Positions 18,291-27,567 of a DNA stretch of 64,000 nt are shown here, piece by piece. The position numbers and the translations under genes were made by a program. The stretch's first letter is position 1. Every line of letters begins with the position of its first letter. A model generated the notes under the pieces. The model saw nothing but the letters and a program-made list of their open reading frames with translations, searched no databases and was not told the origin of the DNA. This DNA comes from Pseudovibrio sp000156235 (GTDB lineage: Bacteria; Pseudomonadota; Alphaproteobacteria; Rhizobiales; Stappiaceae), in NCBI RefSeq assembly GCF_000156235.1, contig NZ_DS996814.1:1-64000 (forward strand). Reading direction: 5' to 3'.

Positions 18291-18570
18291 GTACAACTCC
18301 ATATTCTCAAGAGGCTGTCGTTGCCTCTCTGCTATACTCACGGCGACCACGACATTTTTAGGTCACACTGGACGCAGGTGTCCTTCCAATAAAAGGGGTC
18401 CCCACCAATTCAACTTTCGCGAAACTAACCGCCCTACGTTATAGTTAGGTTAATTTCTCCAATACGATTTCAATAATGCTAAAAGCCTAATTGTTTTTTA
18501 GAGGTCCGCTTACTAGCGTTTCTGCGCGTTTTACCGGCAATATTGCCTGTGGTTAATCCGAGGAAACACT

Positions 18571-19017
18571 ATGCTCAGCCTTCGTCCGCTTGCTTATGAA
18601 GACCTTTCAGTCGGCATGACCGAAGTATTCGTTAAGCACGTCAGCTCTCAAGACATCGTAGGATTCGCAGAGGTTTCCGGTGACAGAAACCCTATCCATT
18701 TGTCGGAGCATTTTGCAGCAAAGACCCCTTTTAAAACTCGTATCGCGCACGGTCTTTACACCGCGAGCCTTATCTCAGCCGTACTTGGAACGCGATTACC
18801 GGGCCCAGGTGCAATTTATTTGTCTCAATCTTTAAATTTTCGCGCGCCTGTGTATATCGGCGACGATATTGAGGTTCGCGTGAGCGTTGCGGAGCTGATT
18901 GACAAAGGCTGCAGAGCCCGTCTGGACTGCAAGTGTCTTGTGGATGGGAAGGTGGTTCTGGAAGGGGAAGCGATGGTCAAAGTCCCTGCCCGCGCCGATA
19001 TGGATATTCCGCTTTAA
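18571..19017 (+). CDS. MaoC-like (R)-specific enoyl-CoA hydratase (PhaJ type)
   Basis: The 148-residue hot-dog-fold protein carries the hydratase-2 motif EVSGDRNPIHLSEHFAA, with catalytic Asp and His, and GLYTASLISAVLGTRLPGPG after it. Members hydrate trans-2-enoyl-CoA to (R)-3-hydroxyacyl-CoA in the cytoplasm. This can feed polyhydroxyalkanoate synthesis or other fatty acid routes. The length matches single-domain PhaJ-type enzymes. It lies divergently from cheY with a 280-base spacer, and upstream of the disrupted ribF in the same direction. Confidence 0.85.
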   Translation: MLSLRPLAYEDLSVGMTEVFVKHVSSQDIVGFAEVSGDRNPIHLSEHFAAKTPFKTRIAHGLYTASLISAVLGTRLPGPGAIYLSQSLNFRAPVYIGDDIEVRVSVAELIDKGCRARLDCKCLVDGKVVLEGEAMVKVPARADMDIPL

Positions 19018-19250
19018 GCTGAAATTCCTGCGAAGAACTTGCAGTTTCTTGTGTCCGGCCCGTCAAACCTTATCTGAAGAGCTTGACGGGGCGGGCTTCT
19101 CACGGCACCGTCTCGCAAAATTCTGGAAATTTGGAGAATGTTGCGCACTGTGCTTTTGTGCAGCAAACTCTAAATCTTTATTTTCACGCGTATTCTCATA
19201 GGAAAACCGGAGCCTCTTATCGGGATACGCTTTAGCGGGAAGTACAGTTC

Positions 19251-20248
19251 ATGGGTGAGCCGATCAAGCAGGCGCATTCTTTTCAGCATATTACCGACCT
19301 TGCGCAGTTTCCTGAAAAGCTGCGCGGCGGTGTTGTTGCGATCGGAAATTTTGATGGTGTGCATCGTGGACACCGGGCTGTACTTGATCTGGCACGTGAT
19401 GAAGCAGCAAAGCGCGGTGTTCCTGCGCTTGCCATGACGTTTGAGCCGCATCCGCGTACTTTCTTTCGCCCTGAGCAACCTGTGTTTCGTCTGACTCCGA
19501 GCCATATCAAGGCCGAGATTCTTGAGGCGGAGCATCTGGATGGTGTGATCGAACTGCCTTTCACCAAAGAATTCGCCAGCATGGCCGCTGAGGATTTTGT
19601 GAAGGACATACTGGTGGATCGCCTTGGAATCTCCCAGAGCATCACCGGCTATGACTTCCACTTTGGCAAAGGCCGTCAGGGGACACCTGAGTTTCTGCGC
19701 GAAGCAGGCGAGGCCCATGGGTTTGCTGTGACTATTGTTGGGGCTGAAGGTGATGAAGGTGGTGAGGTGATTTCCTCCAGCCGTATTCGCGCAGCTCTTG
19801 GTGAAGGTGATCTGGCGGTTGCCAATGGTCTGCTGGGCTATCGCTATTTTGTTGAAGCGACTGTTCAGCATGGTGAAAAGCGTGGTCGTGAGCTGGGATA
19901 TCGACTGCTAATCTAAAGCTGCTGACATGGTGAACTGAAGAAGGCGTTTACGCCGTTCAGAATCAAAGATTGATGGCGAGATGCATGATGGCGTTGCCAG
20001 CTTTGGACGTCGACCAACTTTGACGATGCGCTCCGCTGCTCGAAGTTCATGTGTTTGACTTCAGCGGTAACCTCTATGAGAAGCTCGTCACTGTTTGCTT
20101 TATCGGGTTTATCCGCCCTGAACTTAAATTTGACGGTATTGACGGCTTAATTGCGCAAATGGATCAGGATAGTGCGGAGGCGCGGGCGATGATTGCTTCG
20201 ATGCGACCACTTTCTCATCTGGACCAAATGCTCAACACCGACGGATAA
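19251..20248 (+). pseudogene. ribF: Riboflavin kinase/FAD synthetase RibF, reading frame broken by clustered indels
   Basis: The N-terminal FMN adenylyltransferase domain is intact: VVAIGNFDGVHRGHRAVL, then FEPHPRTFF, ISSSRIRAAL. The frame then fails inside the riboflavin kinase domain at KRGRELGY. Reading other frames, the expected continuation can be pieced together: PTANLKLL, EGVYAV, KIDGEMHDGVASFGRRPT, FDD, APLLEVHVFDFSG. The C-terminus is intact again from about 20030 to 20248 (VCFIGFIRPELKFDGIDGLI). At least four or five one-base shifts lie within about 130 bases, several next to two- or three-base homopolymers. The enzyme makes FMN and FAD and is normally essential. A local sequencing or assembly error is therefore as likely as true gene decay. 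Confidence 0.85.
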
Positions 20249-20272
20249 TCTCATTCTATAGAAAGACCTAGC

Positions 20273-21211
20273 ATGACATCAGCGGCTACGCGGGCTGGCG
20301 CTGCCAGCTCTGACAATGTGTTGCACGGCGTACTGTTGATGATGTTCGGATTGCTCATCCTTTCGAGCACCGATGGCGTGGTGAAGTATCTTTCTGAGTT
20401 TTTCTCGCCTTTAACTGTCGCCTTCTTCCGCTTTGCTGTTCAGCTTGCCATCATTCTGGCGATTGCTCCTTTTCAGAAACGGAGTTGGCGCAGTCTGCTG
20501 CAGGAAACCACCCTACCCCTGTTCTGCCGAGGCCTGTTGCTGGCCGTTGGATCGGTGTTCATCGTCTTTGGACTGAAGTACCTGCCACTTACTGATGCGA
20601 CTGCGATCTTCTTTGTACAGCCGGTTATTCTGGTGGTTTTGTCAGCGGTGTTTCTGAAGGAGAAAGTTGGCGCTAAGCGGTGGCTGGCGGTGTTGATTGG
20701 GTTTACTGGTGTGCTCGTCATCATGAGGCCGGGAACTGGCGTGTTCCAACCTGCAAGTCTGCTTATCCTAGCAGCGGCGTTTACATTTGCCTGCTATCTG
20801 ATGCTGACACGGAAACTCTCCGGGCAAGCCTCTCAGCTGGCCATTCAATTCGCAACTGGCTTTGCAGGCAGCCTGTTCATCCTGCCGATTATCTTTTACG
20901 CATGGCTGACTGGCTTTGGCGGCGATCTGGTGATTGCTGATCAGAAAGCAGATTTCACGCTCCCGACGATCTTTCTACTCTGCCTTGGTGGAACGGGCCT
21001 GTTTGCGCATGTGTTGCTGGTCAAGGCTTTTGAAAGAGCCCCGGCTTCTGTTCTGGCGCCTATCAACTACGTGGAAATTATCTCTGCAACCACAATCGGT
21101 TATCTGGTCTTCAACGAGATTCCGGATAAGTTTGTCTGGGTTGGCGTCGGGATGCTTGTCTGCAGTGGGCTGATACTGGCGAATGCGGAGCGAAAACCGT
21201 CGCCCTCATAA
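20273..21211 (+). CDS. EamA/DMT family transporter, first of a tandem pair
   Basis: The 312-residue inner-membrane protein has about ten helices in two EamA halves. Landmarks are GLKYLPLTDATAIFFVQPVI at the end of half one, and FERAPASVLAPINYVEIIS in half two, a common signature of the S-adenosylmethionine/riboflavin-type EamA subgroup. It lies 24 bases after the ribF stop, so it could be co-transcribed. The substrate is unknown. The next gene encodes a clear paralogue, sharing the same landmarks. Confidence 0.85.
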   Translation: MTSAATRAGAASSDNVLHGVLLMMFGLLILSSTDGVVKYLSEFFSPLTVAFFRFAVQLAIILAIAPFQKRSWRSLLQETTLPLFCRGLLLAVGSVFIVFGLKYLPLTDATAIFFVQPVILVVLSAVFLKEKVGAKRWLAVLIGFTGVLVIMRPGTGVFQPASLLILAAAFTFACYLMLTRKLSGQASQLAIQFATGFAGSLFILPIIFYAWLTGFGGDLVIADQKADFTLPTIFLLCLGGTGLFAHVLLVKAFERAPASVLAPINYVEIISATTIGYLVFNEIPDKFVWVGVGMLVCSGLILANAERKPSPS

Positions 21212-21374
21212 TGTTGAGTGGCGGAACAGATACTCTTTAGATAACTGCACTGAATAGACTTTGACGAATACTTTCTTTTTCTTGCGCGAAAGAATAGCTG
21301 GTGCGTCAATATAGGCCCTTACCCTGATCGCTGGCTTTGATATGTCAGCGTATCCCCCATTTTCCGAGAGCAAC

Positions 21375-22349
21375 ATGACAACAACAACCGCCTCGACAGA
21401 CAGTCATAGTTCCAATGCCGGGCTGCATGGCATCCTGTTTATGGTCGCCGGGATGTCTCTGGCACCACTTATGGATGGTACTGCCAAGTATCTGAGCAGT
21501 TTTATCTCGCCGGTAGAGGTATCACTTGGCCGTTTTCTTTGTCAGGCGCTGATTGTTCTTCTGATCGCTGTTTTCATGGGGCGCTCGTTTGGTTCGCTGA
21601 TGAAGGAAGTGAACCGCATTCAGCTGATCCGCGGTGCATGTCTGGCGATCTGTTCGATCTTCTTCTTCAGCTCTCTCAAGTACATGCCGCTGGCAGATGC
21701 GATTGCGATCTTCTTTGTACAGCCCATGATCCTGACAGTGCTTTCTGCCGTGGTGCTTAAGGAGAAAGTGGGCGTTCGCAGGTGGTCAGCAGTTGTTGTC
21801 GGCATGGTGGGTGCGCTTATCATCATTCGTCCAGGCTCCAGTGCTTTGGGCTGGCCTTCCCTGTTACCGCTCGCAGCAGCGACTTCGTTTGCAGCCTACC
21901 TTGTTTTGACGCGCAAGCTTTCTGGCAGTGCATCCCTGCTCGGCATTCAGTTTACGACTGGCGTGGCTGGTGTTCTGACGCTGACACCACTGGTGATTAT
22001 CGCAAGCCTGTTTGGGTTTGAGGCAGCCGCCTGGACCACACCGGATCTTACTCACCTACCTTTGTTCGTGCTGATGGGCATTATCTCCTTCGCCTCACAT
22101 GGCTGCATTGTGCTCGCCTTTGACCGCGCACCGGCCTCCGTGCTGGCACCGCTGAGCTATACGGAAATCATCAGCGCGACCATCGTTGGCTTTGTGCTGT
22201 TTGGCGATATTCCGGACATGTTTGTCTGGCTGGGTGTTGCGCTTATCGCAAGCGGCGGGCTTTACATTGCGCACCGTGAGCGGACTGCTGCGAAGCGTCA
22301 GGCGGAGAGTGAGGAGCTGGTCGACAGTTCCCCCAAACGCCATTACTGA
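21375..22349 (+). CDS. EamA/DMT family transporter, second of a tandem pair
   Basis: The 324-residue paralogue of the preceding gene shares LKYMPLADAIAIFFVQPMIL, VRRWSAVVVGMVGALIIIRPG and FDRAPASVLAPLSYTEIISA in the same order and spacing, so the pair arose by duplication. Ten helices are expected in two EamA repeats. The start at 21375 (MTTTTAST) is preferred for the GAGAG just upstream, though an ATG at 21342 is also open. The C-terminus adds a charged tail (KRQAESEELVDSS). A 163-base spacer separates the two genes and the substrates are unknown. Confidence 0.85.
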   Translation: MTTTTASTDSHSSNAGLHGILFMVAGMSLAPLMDGTAKYLSSFISPVEVSLGRFLCQALIVLLIAVFMGRSFGSLMKEVNRIQLIRGACLAICSIFFFSSLKYMPLADAIAIFFVQPMILTVLSAVVLKEKVGVRRWSAVVVGMVGALIIIRPGSSALGWPSLLPLAAATSFAAYLVLTRKLSGSASLLGIQFTTGVAGVLTLTPLVIIASLFGFEAAAWTTPDLTHLPLFVLMGIISFASHGCIVLAFDRAPASVLAPLSYTEIISATIVGFVLFGDIPDMFVWLGVALIASGGLYIAHRERTAAKRQAESEELVDSSPKRHY

Positions 22350-22357
22350 CGCGGAGT

Positions 22358-22616
22358 TGTCACGTTAACCTGAGTTCGATCGCAAAAGCTTTGCTTTAGG
22401 TACTATTCAGGCATTGGCCATCACCGCTTACTTCCACTCGGGAAAACCGTTGAGGCGATCTTGCAGATGTTGTTTGCGCCTCATCGTTTGCGGGGTTGCG
22501 ATGAAAAAGTTTAAGGCTGTTGTCAGGCGATAAAACTTGGTTCAAACCTAATGTGGCAACACTAGCTGGCTAACACTCAGATGCAACATCTTTGCTTTCA
22601 TCCCAAAGCTGAATTC
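22358..22616. repeat. Degenerate direct repeat, copy A
   Basis: This segment aligns with 23313-23549. Shared words include GTCACGTTAACC, GATCGCA, TTACTTCCACT, an AAAACCGTTGAGGCGAT block, TTTGCGC and CATCCCAAA followed by GAATTC. It covers the spacer after the EamA gene and the last codons of the minus-strand orphan at 22570. Confidence 0.75.
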
Positions 22617-23259
22617 CGCAACTGTATTTTGTCACGTAGTTTGCAATGATCACGGTCTCACCACGCTCTTCCGCAGAACCGCTGGCATCAATGTACCATG
22701 TCCAAAACAACCAAGGCTTTGCGTAAGTAAAAATGTTAATTCTAAAACCGAGAGGTTTGCCGTCACCACTGAGACAACTCGTTATATTGACATTTGAGCT
22801 ATAACTAAAAGATTTTATATTTTGCTGGCTATGCTCACAGTACTGATCAAATATCTCGCTCTCTTCTTCAAAATAAGGTCCGGAGATACAGTTATCCTCG
22901 CCACACTTTTCTATTTTAAAGACAGCTTCTTTATTTCGATTCAATACATTGCCAAAAGACAATAGAGCATAATCAGAGAACATTCTGTTTTCTAAGAAAA
23001 AATCTAAATATTCATCCCTGCTGTTTTGAATAAAAATCCACTCATACTCCATATTATTAAAGGATGAGTCATATCGTATTGCATTAGATACGATGTTTAT
23101 ATCTTGGTGATAGGCCAGCGCATACTGAGAGGCATACTCAACCAGATCCTGTTTATGCTGATGGTATTTATAATAGTTAAAGATGTAAAAAGACGTCACA
23201 AGCATAAAGGCAAGGGATACAGTCAGTAATATTATGTCGCCTTGTTTTATTTTAGGCAT
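22570..23259 (-). CDS. Hypothetical membrane-anchored protein, flanked by direct repeats
   Basis: A 229-residue protein with one N-terminal hydrophobic helix (IILLTVSLAFMLVTSFYIF, residues 9-27) followed by a Tyr/Asn/Ser-rich domain with several cysteines (EKCGEDNCISG, SCLSGDG, KYSCGIQLW). It is probably anchored in the inner membrane with the domain outside, where disulfides could form. I do not recognise a family. It is much more AT-rich than the flanking transporter and ileS genes. It lies between the two copies of a degenerate direct repeat, so it looks like the surviving member of a tandem duplication of acquired DNA. Confidence 0.5.
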   Translation of the reverse strand: MPKIKQGDIILLTVSLAFMLVTSFYIFNYYKYHQHKQDLVEYASQYALAYHQDINIVSNAIRYDSSFNNMEYEWIFIQNSRDEYLDFFLENRMFSDYALLSFGNVLNRNKEAVFKIEKCGEDNCISGPYFEEESEIFDQYCEHSQQNIKSFSYSSNVNITSCLSGDGKPLGFRINIFTYAKPWLFWTWYIDASGSAEERGETVIIANYVTKYSCGIQLWDESKDVASEC

Positions 23260-23312
23260 TTCTCAATTATCCATCATCAAATGAAGTGGAACTTATCGGC
23301 TTTTCATGGTGC

Positions 23313-23549
23313 TGTCACGTTAACCAGAGTTTGATCGCAGAAGCCTTGTATCAAGAGCAACTCAGACGCTGATCACTGCCTTTTACTTCCACTTAGCAAA
23401 ACCGTTGAGGCGATGCTTACGGATGATATTTGCGCATCATTGTTCGTTAGGCGCGACGAAGATGCTACGCATAACAGAAAAGCTGGCGAAAAATCTTCGC
23501 TCAAACTGAACGCGACAAGACCCATATCTTCATCCCAAAACCAGAATTC
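23313..23549. repeat. Degenerate direct repeat, copy B
   Basis: Second copy of the segment at 22358-22616, in the same orientation and about 950 bases to the right, with many substitutions and small gaps. The period matches the length of the orphan gene plus its downstream spacer. Confidence 0.75.
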
Positions 23550-23600
23550 ATTTTCGAGATACACTCCAGCACATCAGCTCCAAACTTCAGGAAAATTACT
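23500..23600 (-). pseudogene. Possible 3' remnant of a second copy of the orphan gene
   Basis: At the place where copy B would hold the end of a duplicate of the gene at 22570, the minus strand reads VYLENEFWFWDED. This resembles the intact gene's C-terminal KYSCGIQLWDES in position and in the WDE motif. No upstream coding sequence remains. The match is short, so this is tentative. Confidence 0.35.
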
Positions 23601-23750
23601 CTTGGTCTTGAGAATATTGAGCTTTGTTGTTAGAGGCTCTTTATTCCTTACATAAGCGCTGCTAAAAGCACTCATTATGTTAGCCAAGTTTGAAGATAAC
23701 AGGACTGCTCCTTTGACCTCTTTCAAGGTGTGCCAATTTCGAATTATTGG

Positions 23751-23795
23751 CCCGGCCTTCAGCTGAGACGCCCGCTGGCGCCCTGAAGTACCGGG
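23751..23795 (+). promoter_or_regulatory. Stable hairpin in the ileS leader
   Basis: CCCGG (23751-23755) and CTTCAG (23757-23762) pair with CTGAAG (23783-23788) and CCGGG (23791-23795), and the enclosed 20 bases can pair further. It lies 108 bases upstream of the ileS start. There is no T-run, so it is not a simple terminator; a leader or attenuation role is possible. Confidence 0.4.
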
Positions 23796-23902
23796 AGACC
23801 TCCAACCGTCACCGTTGTGGCGGGACTTTCAAGCTTGCGCAAATCCCTGCGCTTTACCAAATGCCTATGGGCAAACAGATGCCCACATAAGCGGACTGCA
23901 AA

Positions 23903-26836
23903 ATGACCGATACACCGAGCCGCGATTATTCGGAAACGCTCAACCTGCCTAAAACTGATTTCCCGATGCGGGCAGGTCTTCCTAAAAATGAACCTAAGAT
24001 CCTTGCCAAGTGGTTGGACAAAGATCTTTACAAGGTGATGCGCGATCAATCCGCTGGTCGCCCAAAGTTCATCCTGCATGATGGCCCTCCATATGCAAAC
24101 GGCAATATCCATATCGGCCACGCGCTGAACAAGACCCTCAAGGACATCATCAACCGCTCTATGCAGATGCAGGGCTTTGATGCCAACTATGTTCCTGGCT
24201 GGGACTGTCATGGTCTGCCGATCGAATGGAAGATTGAAGAGCAGTATCGCAAAAAGGGCAAAAACAAAGACGCTGTGCCGATCAACGAGTTTCGTAAGGA
24301 ATGCCGTGAGTTTGCGGACAAGTGGATCGACGTTCAGCGCGAAGAATTCAAGCGTCTTGGCATTGAAGGTGACTGGGACAACCCATACCTGACCATGCGC
24401 TACGACAGTGAAGCAGTGATCGCAAACGAACTGATGAAGTTTGCGACAAGCGGACAGCTGTACCGTGGTTCCAAGCCTGTCATGTGGTCCATCGTTGAGA
24501 AGACTGCTCTTGCTGAAGCGGAAGTGGAGTATGAAGACCATACTTCCCACACCATCTGGGTGACCTTCCCGGTTGTTTCCGGCAATGAAGCGCTGATCGG
24601 CAAGAAGGTGGTTATCTGGACAACCACTCCATGGACCATCCCTGCAAACCGCGCGATCTCTTTCTCCAAAGACATCAGCTACGGCATCTTCAAGGTGACT
24701 GAAGCTGCTGAAGACAACTGGGCGAAGGTTGGCGAAGAGTTCATCATTGCTGACAAGCTTGCTGAGTCTGTTTTCGAAGCTTCCCGTGTTGATGCTTATG
24801 AGCGTGTGTCTGACGTTGATGTGAGCACCATCGAATACTGCGCGCACCCGTTGCGCGGTGCTGAAGGTGCTGGCGACTACTTCGACTTCAACGTGCCGAT
24901 GCTGGCTGGTGATCACGTAACTGACGATGCTGGTACCGGTTTCGTACACACCGCACCGGGTCACGGTCAGGAAGACTTCCAGATGTTCCTGGACAACCGT
25001 GAAGCGTTTGCGAAGGCTGGTACTGAGCAGGTTCCAATGACCGTTCAGCCAGACGGTTCTTACTACCCGCATGTGCCACTGTTTGAAGGCAAGTACATCC
25101 TTGACCGTAAGGGCAAGGAAGGCTCCACCAACAAAGCAGTTATCGAAAAGCTTGTTGAAGTTGGCGGCCTGATGGCTCGTGGCCGTGTAAAGCACTCCTA
25201 CCCGCACTCCTGGCGCTCTAAAGCTCCTTTGATCTTCCGTAACACGCCTCAGTGGTTTGTTTACATGGACAAAGAGCTTTCTGAAGAAGCGAAGGGTGAC
25301 ACTCTGCGTTCCCGCGCTCTGAAAGCGATCTCCGAAACGCGTTTCGTGCCTGCAACTGGCCAGAACCGTCTGAACGCGATGATCGAAGCCCGTCCTGACT
25401 GGGTTCTTTCCCGTCAGCGTGCATGGGGTGTGCCGATCACTGTGTTCGTGAACAAGGAAACCGGTGAAGTTCTGAAGGACGATGCAGTCAACGCGCGTAT
25501 CTTCGAAGCTTTCCAGAATGAAGGCGCGGATGCGTGGTTTGAGGAAGGCGCAACGCAGCGCTTCCTTGGTGAAGGCTACAAGGCTGACGACTTCGAGAAG
25601 GTCGACGACATCCTCGACGTATGGTTCGACTCCGGTTCCACTCACGCGTTCTGCATGGAGCGTCGTGAAGACCTGAGCCCGAAGCGTAAGGGTCTGGGTG
25701 GTGACGACTACGTTCTCTATCTGGAAGGCACTGACCAGCACCGCGGTTGGTTCCACTCTTCCCTGCTGGAAAGCTGTGGCACCCGTGGTCATGCGCCATA
25801 TGACGCTGTTCTTACCCACGGCTTCACCATGGCTGAAGACGGTCGCAAGATGTCCAAGTCTTTGGGCAACACCATCGCACCTCAGGACGTGATCAAGCAG
25901 TACGGTGCTGACATCCTGCGCCTGTGGGTTGGTTCAGTCGACTATGCGGAAGATCAGCGTATCGGCCCTGAGATCATCAAGACCAACGTTGATGCTTACC
26001 GTAAGCTGCGCAACACCCTGCGCTTCATGCTCGGTTCTCTCGGTCACTATGAAGGCGAAGAGGTTGCTCTTGCCGACATGGAAGAGCTGGAACTGCTGAT
26101 GCTGCATCGTCTGGCTGAGCTGGATGTGCTGGTTCGCGACGCTTACATGGCCTTCGACAGCAAGCGCGTGTTCTCCACGCTGTTCAACTTCATGACTGTT
26201 GAGCTGTCTGCGTTCTACTTCGACATTCGTAAGGATGCGCTGTACTGCGATGCACCGTCTTCCAAGAAGCGTAAGGCATCCCTGTACGTGATTGAGCAGC
26301 TGTTCCGTCACCTGACCATGTGGCTGGCACCAATCCTGCCGTTCACCATGGAAGAGAGCTGGGGCTATCGTTACGGAGAAGCGACCACTTCCGTTCACCT
26401 GCAGCAGTTCCCTGCTGTTTCTTCTGCATGGAGAAACGATGAGCTTGCAGCGAAGTGGGAGAAGGTACGTGCGGTTCGCCGTGTGATCACCGGTGCTCTT
26501 GAGATCGAACGCCGTGAAAAGCGGATCGGTTCTTCTCTGGAAGCACACCCAACCGTCTTCGTTTCTGACGCAGACCTGATGGGTGCGCTGAACGGTCTGG
26601 ATATGGCTGAAATTGCCATCACTTCCCAGCTGAACCTTTCTGCAGACGGCGCTCCTGAAGGTGCGTTCGTTCTGGAAGATGTTGCTGGCGTTGGCGTTGT
26701 GCCGGGCCTTGCAGAGGGTAACAAGTGTGCCCGCTCCTGGAAGATCCTGCCAGAAGTTGGAACAGATGGTGAGTATCCTGAACTGACCCTGCGCGATGCG
26801 AATGCAATGCGCGAGCTGGATAGCGCTGCTGTTTAA
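23903..26836 (+). CDS. ileS: Isoleucyl-tRNA synthetase
   Basis: The 977-residue class I synthetase charges tRNA-Ile. The HIGH motif is at residues 70-73 (PPYANGNIHIGHALNK) and KMSKS near 649-653 (DGRKMSKSLGN). Between them is the CP1 editing domain, with the WTTTPWTIPANRAI and DDAGTGFVHTAPGHG motifs that hydrolyse Val-tRNA-Ile. The anticodon-binding region is intact. The C-terminal zinc fork of bacterial IleS is reduced: only the first Cys of KCARSW is kept and the second CxxC is absent. The gene heads an ileS-lspA unit. The usual upstream partner, ribF, lies 3.6 kb away, with transporters and an orphan in between. Confidence 0.97.
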   Translation: MTDTPSRDYSETLNLPKTDFPMRAGLPKNEPKILAKWLDKDLYKVMRDQSAGRPKFILHDGPPYANGNIHIGHALNKTLKDIINRSMQMQGFDANYVPGWDCHGLPIEWKIEEQYRKKGKNKDAVPINEFRKECREFADKWIDVQREEFKRLGIEGDWDNPYLTMRYDSEAVIANELMKFATSGQLYRGSKPVMWSIVEKTALAEAEVEYEDHTSHTIWVTFPVVSGNEALIGKKVVIWTTTPWTIPANRAISFSKDISYGIFKVTEAAEDNWAKVGEEFIIADKLAESVFEASRVDAYERVSDVDVSTIEYCAHPLRGAEGAGDYFDFNVPMLAGDHVTDDAGTGFVHTAPGHGQEDFQMFLDNREAFAKAGTEQVPMTVQPDGSYYPHVPLFEGKYILDRKGKEGSTNKAVIEKLVEVGGLMARGRVKHSYPHSWRSKAPLIFRNTPQWFVYMDKELSEEAKGDTLRSRALKAISETRFVPATGQNRLNAMIEARPDWVLSRQRAWGVPITVFVNKETGEVLKDDAVNARIFEAFQNEGADAWFEEGATQRFLGEGYKADDFEKVDDILDVWFDSGSTHAFCMERREDLSPKRKGLGGDDYVLYLEGTDQHRGWFHSSLLESCGTRGHAPYDAVLTHGFTMAEDGRKMSKSLGNTIAPQDVIKQYGADILRLWVGSVDYAEDQRIGPEIIKTNVDAYRKLRNTLRFMLGSLGHYEGEEVALADMEELELLMLHRLAELDVLVRDAYMAFDSKRVFSTLFNFMTVELSAFYFDIRKDALYCDAPSSKKRKASLYVIEQLFRHLTMWLAPILPFTMEESWGYRYGEATTSVHLQQFPAVSSAWRNDELAAKWEKVRAVRRVITGALEIERREKRIGSSLEAHPTVFVSDADLMGALNGLDMAEIAITSQLNLSADGAPEGAFVLEDVAGVGVVPGLAEGNKCARSWKILPEVGTDGEYPELTLRDANAMRELDSAAV

Positions 26837-26862
26837 GCAAACAAAGTGACGAGGGAATTGCT

Positions 26863-27369
26863 TTGAAGAAACTAAAAGTTTGGGGACATCATAGTTCCCT
26901 CGTCCTGCTTCTTGCCATTGTCGGTCTGGTCGTTGATCAGATCGCAAAATTCTGGGCTGTCGGCCACTTCTCAGTTGGAGGCATTCCTCCAATTTCCGTT
27001 GGCCCGTTTCTTGATTTGGTACTGGTCTGGAACAAAGGCGTTTCTTATGGCCTCTTCCAGCAGACGACCGAGATTGGTCGCTGGGGGCTGGCTGCCTTTA
27101 CAGTTGCCGCTTCTGTTTTCATCTGGTTCTGGAGTGCGCGGGCGATCAATCGTCTTGAAGCCATTTGCCTCGGATTGGTTTTATCCGGTGCGCTGAGTAA
27201 TGGCTTTGACCGCCTCTATTATGGCCAGGTCGTCGATTACCTCTATTTCCACGTTGGGGAATTTTCCTGGTACGTCTTCAATCTTGCTGATGCGTGGATT
27301 GTTATTGGCGCTGCCGGGTTGCTGCTCGACACCTTATTTATTGGCAAAAATAAGGATAGCCGGCCCTAA
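26863..27369 (+). CDS. lspA: Lipoprotein signal peptidase II
   Basis: The 168-residue inner-membrane aspartic protease removes signal peptides from diacylglyceryl-prolipoproteins. Four helices are visible. The conserved blocks are LVLVWNKGVSYGLF, GALSNGFDRLYYGQVVDYLYF (first catalytic Asp) and YVFNLADAWIVIG (second catalytic Asp). The start is TTG at 26863, chosen because GAGGGA precedes it by about seven bases. It begins 26 bases after ileS and is followed by a lipoprotein gene, a likely substrate. Confidence 0.95.
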   Translation: MKKLKVWGHHSSLVLLLAIVGLVVDQIAKFWAVGHFSVGGIPPISVGPFLDLVLVWNKGVSYGLFQQTTEIGRWGLAAFTVAASVFIWFWSARAINRLEAICLGLVLSGALSNGFDRLYYGQVVDYLYFHVGEFSWYVFNLADAWIVIGAAGLLLDTLFIGKNKDSRP

Positions 27370-27567
27370 AACTGCCTAATTCCCAATTATATGTGGGGAA
27401 GATCGGGTGCTTCTGGGCATAACTACACACTTAGGGCCTTCATGGTTTCGTGATTCCTGTTTTAAGGTGGCATCACTGGATTATGAGGACTACAGATTTC
27501 GCAGGCTGTCATATGACCCGTGAAGCCTGTCAAACGCCGCTTTGATGGTGATCGGGAAACAAGGGTA

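Noticed and set aside
23759..25819. A 686-codon minus-strand frame opposite ileS
   Set aside because: It arises from codon bias of ileS on the other strand; the product has no recognisable domain.
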